Shown piece by piece: positions 11,357-22,087 of a stretch of 64,000 bases of DNA. A program made the position numbers and the translations under genes. The stretch lies in the NCBI GenBank assembly GCA_036365515.1, contig CM070876.1, forward strand, positions 102,424,310 through 102,488,309. Direction: 5' to 3'. Under the pieces are notes generated by a model. It worked only from the letters and a program-made list of their open reading frames with translations. It was not told where the DNA came from and did no database searches. Each line of letters begins with the position of its first letter. Within the stretch, counting starts at the first letter, position 1. This DNA comes from Torymus aiolomorphi (Eukaryota > Arthropoda > Insecta > Hymenoptera > Torymidae).

Positions 11357-12071
11357 TATGACGGAAAATTATTCTCCGTCATTTTCCTCTCTCCCAGCGT
11401 TAATCACGTACTAATCCGCCTTAGATGTTACAGGTGCAGACGACGCGGAAGAACGCCCGGCCGAGACAGGGACAGAGAGAGAGAGAGAGAGAGAGAGCGA
11501 GGAGCGCGCGCGAACCGATTAGACCCGTGAGAGAGTCAAGCAGTCTAGTTTGGGATAGCGCCCGCGCTCCCCGCTCTACTTACGAGAGTTGTTTTCGCGA
11601 CACTTGTGCCCTTCTCGGTGTGTGACTGTGAGCGTGTGTGAGAGTGAGTGAGTGCACCGACTTCGACCGAGTGCCCACTCCCGGGAGATGACTGACAGCG
11701 AGCGGCGCGCCAGGAGCTGGTGCGAACGGAAGGCCGGCGACAGCGATTACGCAGCAGTTGTAAGTGCCGGCTTGACATCTCTCTCTCTCTCTCTCCCTAA
11801 CTTGCGGCAGCTCGGGCCTCATCCCCGCGCTCACTGACTGCGAACCGCACATCGTGCGCTGTGTCCCCTACTACTTTTTTCGGTTAATAAACACCGCTAG
11901 TTCTACTCAAATATCGCGAGTGACTATTTATTACCCCGTTCTTCCATCATTGTTCCAAAATTAAACCTTCGCATGCGGTGCGCCCTGCACGGGGTGCGCT
12001 GGCCTCGCCGCCGCATGCACTATTTGTAAACGGATAATCGCTGAGCAGCCGGGAATAATTTATCCGTTACA
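11357..12071 (+). repeat. Gyp-1 5' LTR (715 bp)
   Basis: Matches 20,869-21,575 nearly base for base apart from scattered changes and the length of a (GA)n tract. It starts TATGACGG and ends CCGTTACA. The expected inverse of the end is TGTAACGG, so the first bases carry two G/A changes in both LTRs. It contains AATAAA (11,886) and a CT-rich tract (11,780). Confidence 0.92.
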
Positions 12072-13759
12072 AATTGGCGCCCCTCGAAAAACCCACATTT
12101 TCGAGAACGTGGGTACTTAGGAAAATTTAAAATCGCATCCGGAGTGTGGAAAATTGCAGCGCGCGGTGACATTAGTTCACGCAGCGCATCAATGTATTGA
12201 ACACTAGCAATTAAACACCGGTGGGGTGGATGCATTAAGCATCACCGCACTTCGGGAAAGCCAGTGAACGCGCATCTTTAAACCAAGGTCTTTGTCGAAG
12301 ATTATATTCGACAGCCGTCGCGCACACGCGCAGCGACGGCAACCGCGGACATTGTTGACGTCGCGCGCCGACACAGGACTCGGGCCGCGCGAAACGTAAA
12401 CAAAGCGCGCCTTTCCAGCACACAAGTTTTCGTACTGTATGTTGGAGAGAGACAGATTACCCTGAATATTATATTCGGAGCGAAAATTATTTCGTGCGTG
12501 ACTGAATATTATTTCAACTTAGGCGCTATACCAGTGAGACTCAATACGCGACGTGCATATAACAACATTGCGTCTTATATACACTTACTCTTTTACTGTT
12601 CGATCACGAGTTTTGAAAGCGATCTCGCATTAATAAGCGTTGATTAATTGCATAAATTTGGACACGCATTATTGCAAAATTAATAAAAATAATTGAAATC
12701 TGTTTAAACAAGTTAACTTTTATTGTACTTTAAAATTAATAGGAATTTTTTTTTCTTCTCTTTCGGTAATTAACCACCGACATCAATTTAAAATTGGAAG
12801 TAAATTAAATTTTGGAATTACTTTCAAGACTACTAAAATTAAGATTCAAGTTAAATAAAAATTTGAATAATTATTGGAAAAATAAAAATTTGCTAACGCG
12901 AAACAACGCAGGTGCGAACTCGCTGTTCAAAACTCAATACCTAGGCACACGCAACGTAACTTGCGAATCGTGATATACAGCAACGTGGAAACAGCAACAG
13001 CTGATCGCTCGGGAACTATCGTACCCCGACAGCGTATAACGCGAGTGCCGTATAGTCACCTAGTAGGCACCTAGCGTAGACTATAGAATTCGAAGGCGAA
13101 CCTCCAAACGGCCTGCATTTAAGTCAGGTTGGAAAATTAGATACATTTACCTTATTACCGATTAAAGTATGAAATTTAAAATCGTACTATATTGAAATAG
13201 ATAAGAAATCAGAACACTAGACTTACAGAAAACGAAATAATTTAGAACTAATAGCGAGAACGCATATACGTTCTAAACTGTTTCAGAGAAATTCGGATCA
13301 GTAACGTTATGAGAATAAAACAACATTTTTTTTTCTCTTTCTCTAGTATATTGAAGTATTAAACCTTCAATAGATCTTAGAAAAATAACCTTTGGAATTT
13401 TAAATTAAACCAAATACTCTTCCAGTTAAAATTATTTGAATCTATTTCTTTTTGATTTTACAACAAATTGTGCTTTGTCAATTAAAAATTTTCTTTCTGT
13501 CAAATGAATAAGCAAGGAAACAAATAGAACTGAAAGAGGCAAAAATTTTCTTTCTTTTTGCTTCTTAAACTTTTGTTTCTCCTTTTCCGAATTAAATAAG
13601 GAAACATTAAAACTTTCATTCTCCTTAAAGACAAAAGAGAATTGACCAGCGATTAGCGCAAATCAAACTTAAAAACACCAAAGGCGTAATATTTAAGAAT
13701 TAAAACTCTAAAACCCGAATTCCTCAACGAAGCACATTAGGGATTTTCAGGTTAACAAC
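12072..13759 (+). other. Gyp-1 leader with primer-binding site
   Basis: The candidate primer site TGGCGCCCCTCG lies at 12,075-12,086, three bases after the LTR; Gyp-2 has TGGCGCCACAACG in the same place. The rest of the 1.7-kb leader has no long open frame. It is the 5' untranslated and probably packaging region. Confidence 0.7.
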
Positions 13760-16051
13760 ATGCCATTACTAGACGACGATACATTCGAAGACATCATGGG
13801 GGTGGAAATCCAAGGCTGGATAATGAACCTGGCAGGCGAGCCGCTCGACGATGCGCTCGAAAAACTAGAACTCTTAAAAAGCGGCACACAGTTGGCAAAA
13901 GCGGATAGGTTATATAGGCGATTGCGAGGTGACTACACCGTGAACGATTTCATGCGAACGGACGAAGCAGAAGGCGAAGCAGAAGTGTTCGACAGAAGAA
14001 ATGGAAAACTAGAAAACCTTACACAAACGCTGCCGTTCGACGCACGCATACTTGACGAGTTGGCGGAAAGGCGTGAAGCTACGAGATGCACACACCACAC
14101 GCAAAGACGTCAAACGTCTCAACACCACTAAACCACGTCCACACACTATTGGACCAAGTGGACATGTCGATCACTGAAGTACAAGAAGGAAACGCCTGCG
14201 CGACAGCACTAGCAACAACCGCAGGGCAAATATGGACCGCGACGACGCAAAATCAACCAAGATCGAGGCGAACGTCGCAGCAAGATATTCGTGAAGCAAT
14301 AAACCTGGGAAAAGCGATAGCCGAAGGTAGATTTCCATCGCCTATCACAACACAGTCAACGTGGGTAAACACGCGAACAACCACGACGGCAACGGCGAGT
14401 ACAGCCGTAGCCATCACTGTGGGAACGTACACAATACATTCAGCGCCGCAATCGGTCTTCACGACACGAACAGCAACTACAGTCAACGACCCCGTACAAT
14501 GCACGCTCACGAACGGCAGAACATACACAATGCCAAGAGCAGTAGCATGCGAAATGATGAGAATACAGGGAATCGCAAAAGACTATGACAAGGAAATAAG
14601 GCAGCTGCAAGATCAGATCTGCAAGGTCAGATCTAATAGCGAGTACACGCCTGTACACGATGTCCAATAGAACGACAGGCAATGAAGCGAGCTCGCAAAA
14701 ACACAAAACAGTGAACTTCCAAGACACGTACAGATTAGAGTACCTTGACGAAAGAAGGATACAAACGGACTCGCGCAACACAGCGACGAACGCAAATGCG
14801 CGACAGCCACCAGCGCTAAATCCAGCAGCGCAAAACTTCACACCGCAAAGGTATTATGCGAACGAGCGCAATCCCCAGCGACATCCTCAGCCTCATGCTC
14901 GTGACCGGCAAGAGTCTTGGGGGAGGGGGAGCCTCCCGAGTAACTCGCAAAGTAGATACTCGGGTGAAGGTACCACGCTCCATCAATCCATAAACATGGA
15001 CATTAGCAGAGCGGTGCGGCATTGGAAACTGCAATTCACCGGCGAGAAAGGCAGCAGCATCGAGGAATTCCTCGAGCGAATTAACGAATGTCGCTCGCTC
15101 GCGCGAATAACTGACGAGGACCTGCTAAACGCTATGTCGGAGCTGACGTCTGGCGTGGCAAGGCACTGGTGCCGCCAAGCTCGCAAAAATTGGCGAATTT
15201 GGGAAGACTTCTGCGCCGCCGCACGCCGCTGCTACGGGGTCGACAAGCGATTCCAGCAACGACTCGTCGGCGAAGCGCAAGCCCGCACCCAAGGCAGAGA
15301 CGAGCCTGTAAGGGATTATATTGTATGCCTCCTTACGATTTTAAGTAAGTTTGAGGAGCCTTGGGAGGAAGAAAGACAACTCGAGCACATATATAGAAAT
15401 ATGCTGCCCAGTCTCCAACGCTTAGTGCCGTGGGAGAAAGTTACAGACATAGACAAGCTCATAGAGCTTGGACGAGAAGCGGAAGCGCTAAGGAAGGCGG
15501 AGAGGAGTTACAAACCTCCCCCGAACCCGGACGATAGTCTGTTACCAGACGTAGCCTACAAGGGGCCAAAGTCCGCGAAAACGCAACCGCAGCGCAGCAA
15601 AAATAGTCTGGCGGCTGTGGCGAGTGGCGCGCCTCCGCAAGACACACGCGGACAACCCGGGACGAGCGATGGCAAGCCAAGCCTAGCAGCGATGGCAGAG
15701 CAGTCGGTTCAAGGGCTCGATCAGCTGATTAGCCGGCTACTAGATGAAAAAGTTGCCAAACTTAACTTGAGCAGGGAGCGACCCCTGGGTCCGCCGCCGG
15801 CGAGCAACAGCCCTTCCAAGAGGACTGGAGCCCACCGTAAGAATAGCCGCAGTCCCCCTAGCCATCATAGGGAAAATGCCTCGGCAAGAAATGGCGAGAA
15901 GAATTATGCGCCGCCAACTCCAACCAGTGATAAGAACGCTAACAACCAGCCCGGGCCAAAAGAGCACGCGCGGTGCTGGGGTTGTAGCTGGCCTGGCTAC
16001 ATTAAGCCACACTGCCCGGAATGCTCGGGAAAAGGCAGAGGGGGCGCGTAG
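13760..16051 (+). pseudogene. Gyp-1 gag (two frameshifts)
   Basis: Structural protein of the retrotransposon particle. It starts at ATG 13,760 (MPLLDDDTF) in frame 2, passes to frame 1 (14,086-14,670) and back to frame 2 (14,660-16,051). All three parts align with the gag frame of Gyp-2, so the breaks are mutations. The capsid-like region is about residues 110-300 of the last part (AVRHWKLQFTG ... WRIWEDFC). The C-terminal knuckle CWGCSWPGYIKPHCPEC has Tyr where a CCHC knuckle has His. That may be decay or the norm of this lineage. The frame overlaps pol by 31 bases, with pol in the -1 frame. Confidence 0.8.
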
Positions 16052-18111
16052 ACGAGGTCCCTCTCGCCCCTTCAATACCTGACGTGACCTCAACGGTGCC
16101 TCGGCAAGGCACCCCGGCTGCGTCCGTCGCAGCAACCTCTACCGACTTGGAGGGAAATTTGAGTACCCCGAGTCAACCAGAATACTCACGATGGTATTTG
16201 CCCGTAGGTCTGGGTGGATTTCGCATACGCGCGCTACACGACTCAGGCGCATCACGCACCGCAGTAGGCCCGATTGGCTTACAGATCGCGACCGCGTGTG
16301 GCAAGACGATTACGCCGCATCGCGGAAGTGGCACACGCCTCGCCAACGGTAAGACCGAGGCGGTGCTGGGCCACGTAGACCTGCCCTTTGACATGGCAGG
16401 TGTGCGACATTACCTCGACGTGGTGATCCTCGAGGAGCTGGACGCAGACTGTCTGCTCGGTGCCGACTTTATGCGGAAATTTAACGCCGTGCTGTGGCCG
16501 CGCGAATCGACGCTTAGCATCGAAGGAGTTAAAGAGCGAATTCCGCTAGAACTAGCTTCACTAGCGCACGACGGAGCGAGCGCTGTCCACCTCGCTTCGG
16601 TCGGTCTCGCCGAGGTGGATAAGGCCCAGCGGCGACAGTTGCAAGAGTTGCTCGACCAACTGCTGTCCGCGAGCGATGCGCCAATAGGAAGCACTAGCTG
16701 GACCGAACACAACATCGAAGTCTCGAGCACTAGGCCCATTAAGCAAAAATATTACCCTGTCTCCAAAAAGATCGAGGAGGAAATGCACAAGCAAGTGCGA
16801 GAGATGCTCGAGGCGGGTATTATTATCCAATCGACCAGCGAATGGTCGAGCCCGGTTGTGATGCAATGGAAAGCGAATCGAACGTACCGATTCTGCATCG
16901 ATTATCGCAAATTGAATGCGGTAACGAAGGCGGGCGCCTATCCGCTCCCGCACATGGACGCTATTTTACGCAAGCTCCAAAATGCTCGATACATATCGAC
17001 GATCGATCTCAGCAGCGCCTACCACCAAATTCCGTTGCGGAAGGAGGCGCAGGCGCTAACCGCGTTTACTGTCCCTGGAATGGGCCTCTTCGAATTTACT
17101 CGAATGCCTTATGGGGTAGTGGGCGAACCAGCGACTTTTCAAGAGCTTTCGGACCATGTCAACGGTCCCGAAATGGAGCCTCATGCGTTCTCCTACCTGG
17201 ATGATATTATTATCGTCACGGAGACGTTTGAGGAACACCTCAAGCGGCTTAGCCATGTTCTCCAGCGTATTCAAGACGCAGGTCTCACCATTAACCGTGA
17301 GAAAAGCGAGTTCTGTCGGAGCGAGGTCAAGTTTCTCAGGGTCTTAGTTAACCGAGACGGCTTTAAGCCTGATCCGGACGAGATTACTCCAATTTTGGAA
17401 TATCCGGCGCCGAAGAACCTCAAACAGTTGAGAAGGTTCCTTGGCATGGCGTCGTGGTATCGCAAGTTCTTGCCCGACTTTGCGACGATCGCAGGGCCAC
17501 TCACGCAGTTAACCAAGCACAGCGTTGCGTATGTGTGGAGTGACGCGGAGCAATCCGCGTTTGTGCAGATTAAAGCTCTCATTGCGTCCGCCCCGGTATT
17601 ACACCGGCCGTCGTTTGAACACCAGTTCGTGATTCAAACGGACGCGAGTGATACTGGCCTTGGAGCAGTACTCACGCAGACGATCGACGGCAATGAACGA
17701 GTCTTATGCTTCGCAAGCCGCACGATGACTGCGGCGGAACGGAATTATTCCGTCACGGAACGCGAATGCCTCGCAGTTTTGTGGGCGATACGCAAGTTTC
17801 GTGCTTACGTCGAAGGCTATCATTTTAAAGTGATAACCGACCATAGTAGTCTGAAATGGTTATGCAATTTGCATAATCCCACCGGACGCTTAGCGCGCTG
17901 GGCGCTTGAAATGCAAGCGTATGACTACGACGTCGAGCATCGGAAGGGCTCACTGAATCACGTGCCTAATGCGCTCTCTCGCATGTTTGACGACGAGGAA
18001 GCGCCAGACCTCGCGGCAGTAGATGTCTCCGAAGAGACAGATGACACCTGGTACAAGCGCATGGTCGCCGCCGTCGACAAAATCCCGGAGATTACCTGTA
18101 GTGGAAGATAG
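16021..18111 (+). CDS. Gyp-1 pol: protease, reverse transcriptase, RNase H
   Basis: An open frame of 696 codons. The aspartic protease active site DSGAS is at residues 74-78. The reverse transcriptase follows at about 240-430, with DLSSAYHQIPL (329) and the YLDD box (392-395). RNase H follows (TDASD at 540, TEREC near 580, TDHSS at 606). The motif normally read VPDALSR is VPNALSR here (Asn at 650), whereas Gyp-2 keeps Asp. Asp at this place is a catalytic residue of RNase H, so activity is doubtful. The start codon is arbitrary, since pol is normally made by frameshift from gag. It converts element RNA into DNA in the particle. Confidence 0.9.
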   Translation: MLGKRQRGRVDEVPLAPSIPDVTSTVPRQGTPAASVAATSTDLEGNLSTPSQPEYSRWYLPVGLGGFRIRALHDSGASRTAVGPIGLQIATACGKTITPHRGSGTRLANGKTEAVLGHVDLPFDMAGVRHYLDVVILEELDADCLLGADFMRKFNAVLWPRESTLSIEGVKERIPLELASLAHDGASAVHLASVGLAEVDKAQRRQLQELLDQLLSASDAPIGSTSWTEHNIEVSSTRPIKQKYYPVSKKIEEEMHKQVREMLEAGIIIQSTSEWSSPVVMQWKANRTYRFCIDYRKLNAVTKAGAYPLPHMDAILRKLQNARYISTIDLSSAYHQIPLRKEAQALTAFTVPGMGLFEFTRMPYGVVGEPATFQELSDHVNGPEMEPHAFSYLDDIIIVTETFEEHLKRLSHVLQRIQDAGLTINREKSEFCRSEVKFLRVLVNRDGFKPDPDEITPILEYPAPKNLKQLRRFLGMASWYRKFLPDFATIAGPLTQLTKHSVAYVWSDAEQSAFVQIKALIASAPVLHRPSFEHQFVIQTDASDTGLGAVLTQTIDGNERVLCFASRTMTAAERNYSVTERECLAVLWAIRKFRAYVEGYHFKVITDHSSLKWLCNLHNPTGRLARWALEMQAYDYDVEHRKGSLNHVPNALSRMFDDEEAPDLAAVDVSEETDDTWYKRMVAAVDKIPEITCSGR

Positions 18112-19663
18112 TTCACGGGCGCCTCTACAGCTACCATCCGAATCCTGCGGTCGAAGACTTGTTCGAGGACGAGGACGCTTGGAAATTAGTATTGCGAGTA
18201 GAGAAGCGCGAGAAAGCGATGCAAGACAGCCACGCAGAGCCTACTGCGGGCCACTTAGGCCGAGCGAAAACGCATGCGCGTGGCACGCTCTATTATTACT
18301 GGCCTTCGCTGCGCAAAGATGTTCCTGGCTTCGTGCGAAACTGCTTGATCTGCCAGCAGTGCAAGGTACAGCAGACAGCGCCGGCAGGCCTCATGGGCAG
18401 CCATCGCACATTACGCCCGTGGAAAATTGTTGCAGGGGACATTATGGGGTCTTTCCCCGGTCCGCTCGAGGTTTCGAGTACCTGCTGATCTTCCTAGACT
18501 TATTTACTAAGTGCATCGAATGCGTGCCGATTCGCAAGGCGAACGCGCGTACCATCGAAAAGGAGCTAGAACAGCGAATTTTCCTACGCTTTGGTGTACC
18601 CGAGGCTTTCCACTCCGACAATGGGACGGAGTTCAAGAACAAGGCTCTTGACTCCTTCCTGAACAAGTTTGGAGTTAGGCATATGACAATTCCGCCGTAT
18701 CACGCGCAGGTGAATCCGGTGGAGCGAGTGAATCGCACGGTGAAAACCATGATCACCGCGTTCCTCGAAGAAAACCATAAGGATTGGGATTTATACATCC
18801 CCGAACTGATGTTCGCGTACAACACTGCGACCCAGGAGTCGACGGGGTCTAGTCCAGCTTTTCTGAACATGGGCCGGCAACCGACTCCGCCCGTTTTCTT
18901 GAAACGCCGCGAGAAGCGCGCAGCAGAGGAGCTCGCAGAAGTAGCCGAGCTCGAGCGCTGACGCACGCGGTTACAGAGGTTGCGGGACGTGCAACACTCC
19001 GCCGCGAAGAACGCTTCAGCAGCACAACAGCGACTGTCGCATTATTATAATGCGTCGCGCCGCGAGGTTCGCTTCGAACTGAAGGACAAAGTTTGGAAGC
19101 GAAATCGCATTCTCTCCTTCGCAGCACAAGGCGTAGCAGCGAAGCTAGTGCCGAAATACGCGGGCCCATACGTAATTTCAGCCAAGCTAGGTTCGAATGT
19201 GCACGAGCTGCAAGATTTTAACGGAAAAGACTGCGGCAAGGTCCATGTAGAAGACCTTAAACCCTACCATGAAAAGGTTGATCTTACCGCTGAGGCAGGG
19301 AGTTCAACTGACGTTAACTCGGTACGTGATGACCAGGCCGGGGAAGGTTCCGACGACGACGGATCTCCCAATGACCTGGCGAGCGAGCAGCAGGCCGCAC
19401 TCCGCAAGAGGGGAAGACCACGCAAAGCACGGTTGGTAGTAAAGCGAACCACGCGTGTCATAGGGGCCCCGGCGAGCCAGCGCTCGCGAGTAACGGCAGA
19501 CGCTGACGAGCGAAAGTCGCTACCACTCGCGACCAACGTAAGCGCAACGCCACCCCGAAGCCGCGGACGGCCTAAATGCTCACGGAACGCAGCCACGACA
19601 AACCGCGCTGCCACACCTTCCCCCCGACGCACGCGCGCCGCAACGCGGCGAGGATGTCACTAA
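18100..19663 (+). pseudogene. Gyp-1 integrase (frameshifts and a stop)
   Basis: The zinc-binding part is in frame 3 (18,100-18,488): His pair in DSHAEPTAGHLG and Cys pair in CLICQQC. The first catalytic Asp (GDIMG) is also there. The core then moves to frame 2 near 18,460: SDNGTEF with the second Asp, NPVERVNR with the Glu. A TGA at 18,959-18,961 splits off the C-terminal part, which has the GPY/F module (KYAGPYVISAKLG, about 19,155) and a long basic, low-complexity tail to 19,663. All three DDE residues remain, but not in one frame. Confidence 0.85.
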
Positions 19664-19726
19664 CCCCTCTACCTCACACTCCATTTTCGAACGTACTCAC
19701 TTCCCCCTCTATTCCATGTTTTCCAG

Positions 19727-20562
19727 GGCGAACCTCTGAGAGCGGCAAGATGAGCCGGCCAATCGAGCAGCTCGCCCAACAGCTGGCGCGCGAGATGGTG
19801 CGGCAGCTCCAGATCTTCGAGCAAGGGCAGCGCGCCCCATCCCCGGAGGAGGGGGCAGAATCACTGGTGATAGAGGATGCGAGGGAACCTCCTCTTCAGC
19901 CACAACCGGCCGCCAGCCAGGTCGCCCCGGACGTGCCCTTGGAGGACGCCATCACTCGCGCGATTGTCGCGCGAGTGGCCTAGACCGCGACCCTCGCCAA
20001 TGCGGGCCCGACCGAGCCAACCGCAGGAGAGGCCACCTGTGAGGGAGGGCACCTGCCCGCGGTAGAGGTGGCCCACCAGGACCCGGTGCCCCCGCCAACG
20101 GGGCCCCGGCCGCCCACCAGGGACGAGGAATGGGAGTCCCTGAAGGCCTCCCTCCTGGAGGTTCGCGAGGTCGCGCTCGCTGCCCGGCACTTGGAGGCGA
20201 CAGCCTTCGACTGGCTCGACGCCTTCGTCGGCCGGCACAGCGCGTGCAAGAAGATCGCCGGCGACTTCCCCAGGACGGTGGGCGACGAGCGAGCCCGCCG
20301 GAGGATGGGCCAAGCCGAGGTGGAGCGCCGAAGGAGGCAACGACGAGCCGAGAGGGAGGCCGCCGCCGCGCAGGAGTAGCTGGAGACGCTCCAAAGGGAA
20401 GCCGCCCAGCAGGCCTGCCAGCTTCAACGGCAGATCCACCGAGCGCAACGCGAGGCTGGCGCCCCGATGCCCTCGCGCTGGTGCTGCGTCTGAGGGCGCC
20501 CTGGTGTCAACCGAGGCCGTGAATGCCCGGACCGGGCGAACCATCCGGGGAGGAACCGGTAA
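19727..20562 (+). pseudogene. Gyp-1 ORF3: coiled-coil protein with C-terminal Cys/His knuckle (three stops)
   Basis: A frame from ATG 19,750 to TAA 20,560 (270 codons) is interrupted by TAG at 19,981, TAG at 20,377 and TGA at 20,491. The order is: a short N-terminal helix (IEQLAQQLAREMVRQL), an acidic segment with SLVIEDA, a linker, a charged heptad-rich stretch from about residue 110 to 235 (RRRQRRAEREAAAAQE), and a C-terminal PGV...ECP...H segment. The partner ORF of Gyp-2 aligns throughout. In that alignment the third stop falls exactly on the second Cys of the knuckle (TGC/TGT to TGA). A pyrimidine-rich ttttccag (19,719-19,726) directly precedes it, suggesting a spliced message. There is no signal peptide or membrane segment, so it is not an envelope gene. 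Confidence 0.65.
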
Positions 20563-20856
20563 GCGCCCGTGCAATGCGCGAAGGATCGCGATTTCGCCAG
20601 AGGCGTCTGCCTGCGAACCGCCGAAAAAATCGCCCCGCGAGACGCACTAGAGTGTCTTGGACCTCGTGGGGTCAAAATGTCGAAGTAAAGGAATAAAGGA
20701 AAAATGTAAAAGGATACCCGAGTTGCTTACGTTTTTTTCCCTCCTTGCAATCCCAATGCCTATTGCATGGCTCGCCGAAGCTTTAGCCCCTATTGCATGT
20801 TGTATGGCGGAGAGAGAGGTTATCTCGAGCTGGTATGTCGCCCGTAGCCAGCGTCT

Positions 20857-20868
20857 GGGGGAGGGGCA
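20857..20868 (+). promoter_or_regulatory. Gyp-1 polypurine tract
   Basis: Purine run gggggagggg just before the 3' LTR: the usual primer for plus-strand DNA synthesis. Confidence 0.7.
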
Positions 20869-20974
20869 TATGACGGAAAATTATTCTCCGTCATTTTCCT
20901 CTCTCCCCGCGTTAATCATGTACTAATCCGCCTTAGATGTTACAGGTGCGGCCGACGCGGAAGGACGCCCGGCC

Positions 20975-21005
<31 letters not shown>

Positions 21006-21575
21006 CGAGGAGCGCGCGTGAACCGATTAGACTCGTGAGAGAGTCAAGCAGTCTCGTTTGGGATAGCGCCCGCGCTTCCCGCTCTACTTACGAGAGTTGT
21101 TTTCGCGACACTTGTGCCCTTCCTGGTGTGTGACTGTGAGCGTATGTGAGAGTGAGTGAGTGCACCGACCCTGACCGAGTGCCCACTCCCGGAAGGTGAC
21201 TGACAGAGAGCGGCGCGCCAGGAGCTGGTGCGAACGGAAGGCCGGCGACAGCGATTACGCAGCAGTTGTAAGTGCCGGCTTGACATCTCTCTCTCTCTCC
21301 CTAACTCGCGGCAGCTCGGGCCTTCTCCCCGCGCTCACTGACTGCGAACCGCACATCGTGCGCTGTGTCCCCTACTACTTTTTTCGGTTAATAAACACCG
21401 CTATTTCTACTCAAATATCGCGAGTGACTATTTATTACCCCGTTCTCCCATCATTGTTCCAAAATTAAACCTTCGCATGCGGTGCGCCCTGCACGGGGTG
21501 CGCTGGCCTCGCCGCCGCATGCACTATTTGTAAACGGATAATCGCTGAGCAGCCTGGAATAATTTATCCGTTACA
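20869..21575 (+). repeat. Gyp-1 3' LTR (707 bp)
   Basis: Nearly identical to the 5' LTR; it begins TATGACGG and ends CCGTTACA, and is followed by the GTAC duplication. Its (GA)n and CT tracts are somewhat shorter than in the 5' copy. Confidence 0.92.
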
Positions 21576-21774
21576 GTACTTAATCTTTGATTTCAGGGTC
21601 GAAAACGTCACATAACCTCACTCCTAGAAACGGTGATGCCTATGCTCGTACGTTAAATATTCTTTAGATAAAAACTTATGATCCTTACTTTTTTTTAATA
21701 ATATCTATATAATAATCTCTACTATTTTATTTTAATTTTAGAATAAAATTGATAAATAAAAAGTCCACTTACTA

Positions 21775-21819
21775 ATGGGGGAGTTGGCGAGCGGAGCGAG
21801 CAGGGGGGTACCCCCCTAG
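21775..21819 (+). repeat. Hel-1 3' terminal hairpin and CTAG
   Basis: After GGCGAGCGGAGCGAGC comes the perfect palindrome AGGGGGGTACCCCCCT (21,802-21,817), whose end forms CTAG at 21,816-21,819. A hairpin before a terminal CTRR is the Helitron 3' signal. The next base is T, the start of (TA)n. Confidence 0.8.
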
Positions 21820-22087
21820 TATATATATATATAACTATGGGAATTGGTATATTTGAAGAGATATCAACGTATAGATCGGTACTTTTGAAGAGATGTCAGC
21901 ATTTTGAAGAGACTCCTCAAATTTCTCAAAGCAAGAATCGCGACTTTTGAGGAGAAATCTATACCCCGTTTTCCCAGAGTCGGTAACCTGAGGGTCATTA
22001 TTTCTTTAGTCACATTGTCCGAACTCTGAGAGAAAGGTTCACATCTCCTCAAAAGTACCAATTTACAAACATACATATATATATATA
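21820..22087 (+). mobile_element. (TA)n-bounded foldback element D
   Basis: Located between (TA)n at 21,820-21,833 and 22,074-22,087. Arm units such as GTACTTTTGAAGAGATGTC (21,879-21,897, with variants at 21,847 and 21,902) are matched by an inverted ACATCTCCTCAAAAGTACC (22,041-22,059). The shared core cattatttctttagtcac is at 21,996-22,013, enclosed by the pairing CAGAGTCGG (21,975) and CCGAACTCTG (22,019). Arms differ completely from elements A-C. Confidence 0.7.

Larger units (their letters stand above)
11357..21575 (+). mobile_element. Ty3/Gypsy retrotransposon Gyp-1, near full length
   Basis: A 10.2-kb element with two LTRs, primer site, gag, pol, a third ORF and a polypurine tract. It is flanked by GTAC (11,353-11,356 and 21,576-21,579). 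Removing it restores agttatttGTACttaatc, which matches the related repeat at 22,147-22,165, so the insertion site inside Hel-1 is certain. GC-rich coding sequence contrasts with the AT-rich Helitron. Similar LTRs suggest recent arrival. Gag has two frameshifts, pol two frameshifts and a stop, and ORF3 three stops. Confidence 0.92.
4384..21819 (+). mobile_element. Helitron 1 (Hel-1), interrupted by Gypsy Gyp-1
   Basis: A rolling-circle transposon of about 7.2 kb without its Gypsy insertion (11,357-21,575). The order is: C-rich 5' end, long left arm, decayed Rep and Pif1-type helicase frames, small accessory ORF, long right arm, and the 3' hairpin with CTAG at 21,816-21,819. The CTAG is followed by T in a (TA)n tract, as expected for insertion between A and T. 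The 5' boundary is set by where similarity to Hel-2 starts (cctatattatatagat); no TC is preserved at this copy. The element is dead: many stops, frameshifts, and a deletion of the HUH segment. Confidence 0.85.

Noticed and set aside
14253..17582. Antisense ORFs across Gyp-1 gag and pol
   Set aside because: Shadows of a GC-rich coding strand, without any recognisable domain.
19750..20562. ORF3 as an envelope gene
   Set aside because: No signal peptide, cleavage site or membrane segment; it is charged and heptad-like with a knuckle.
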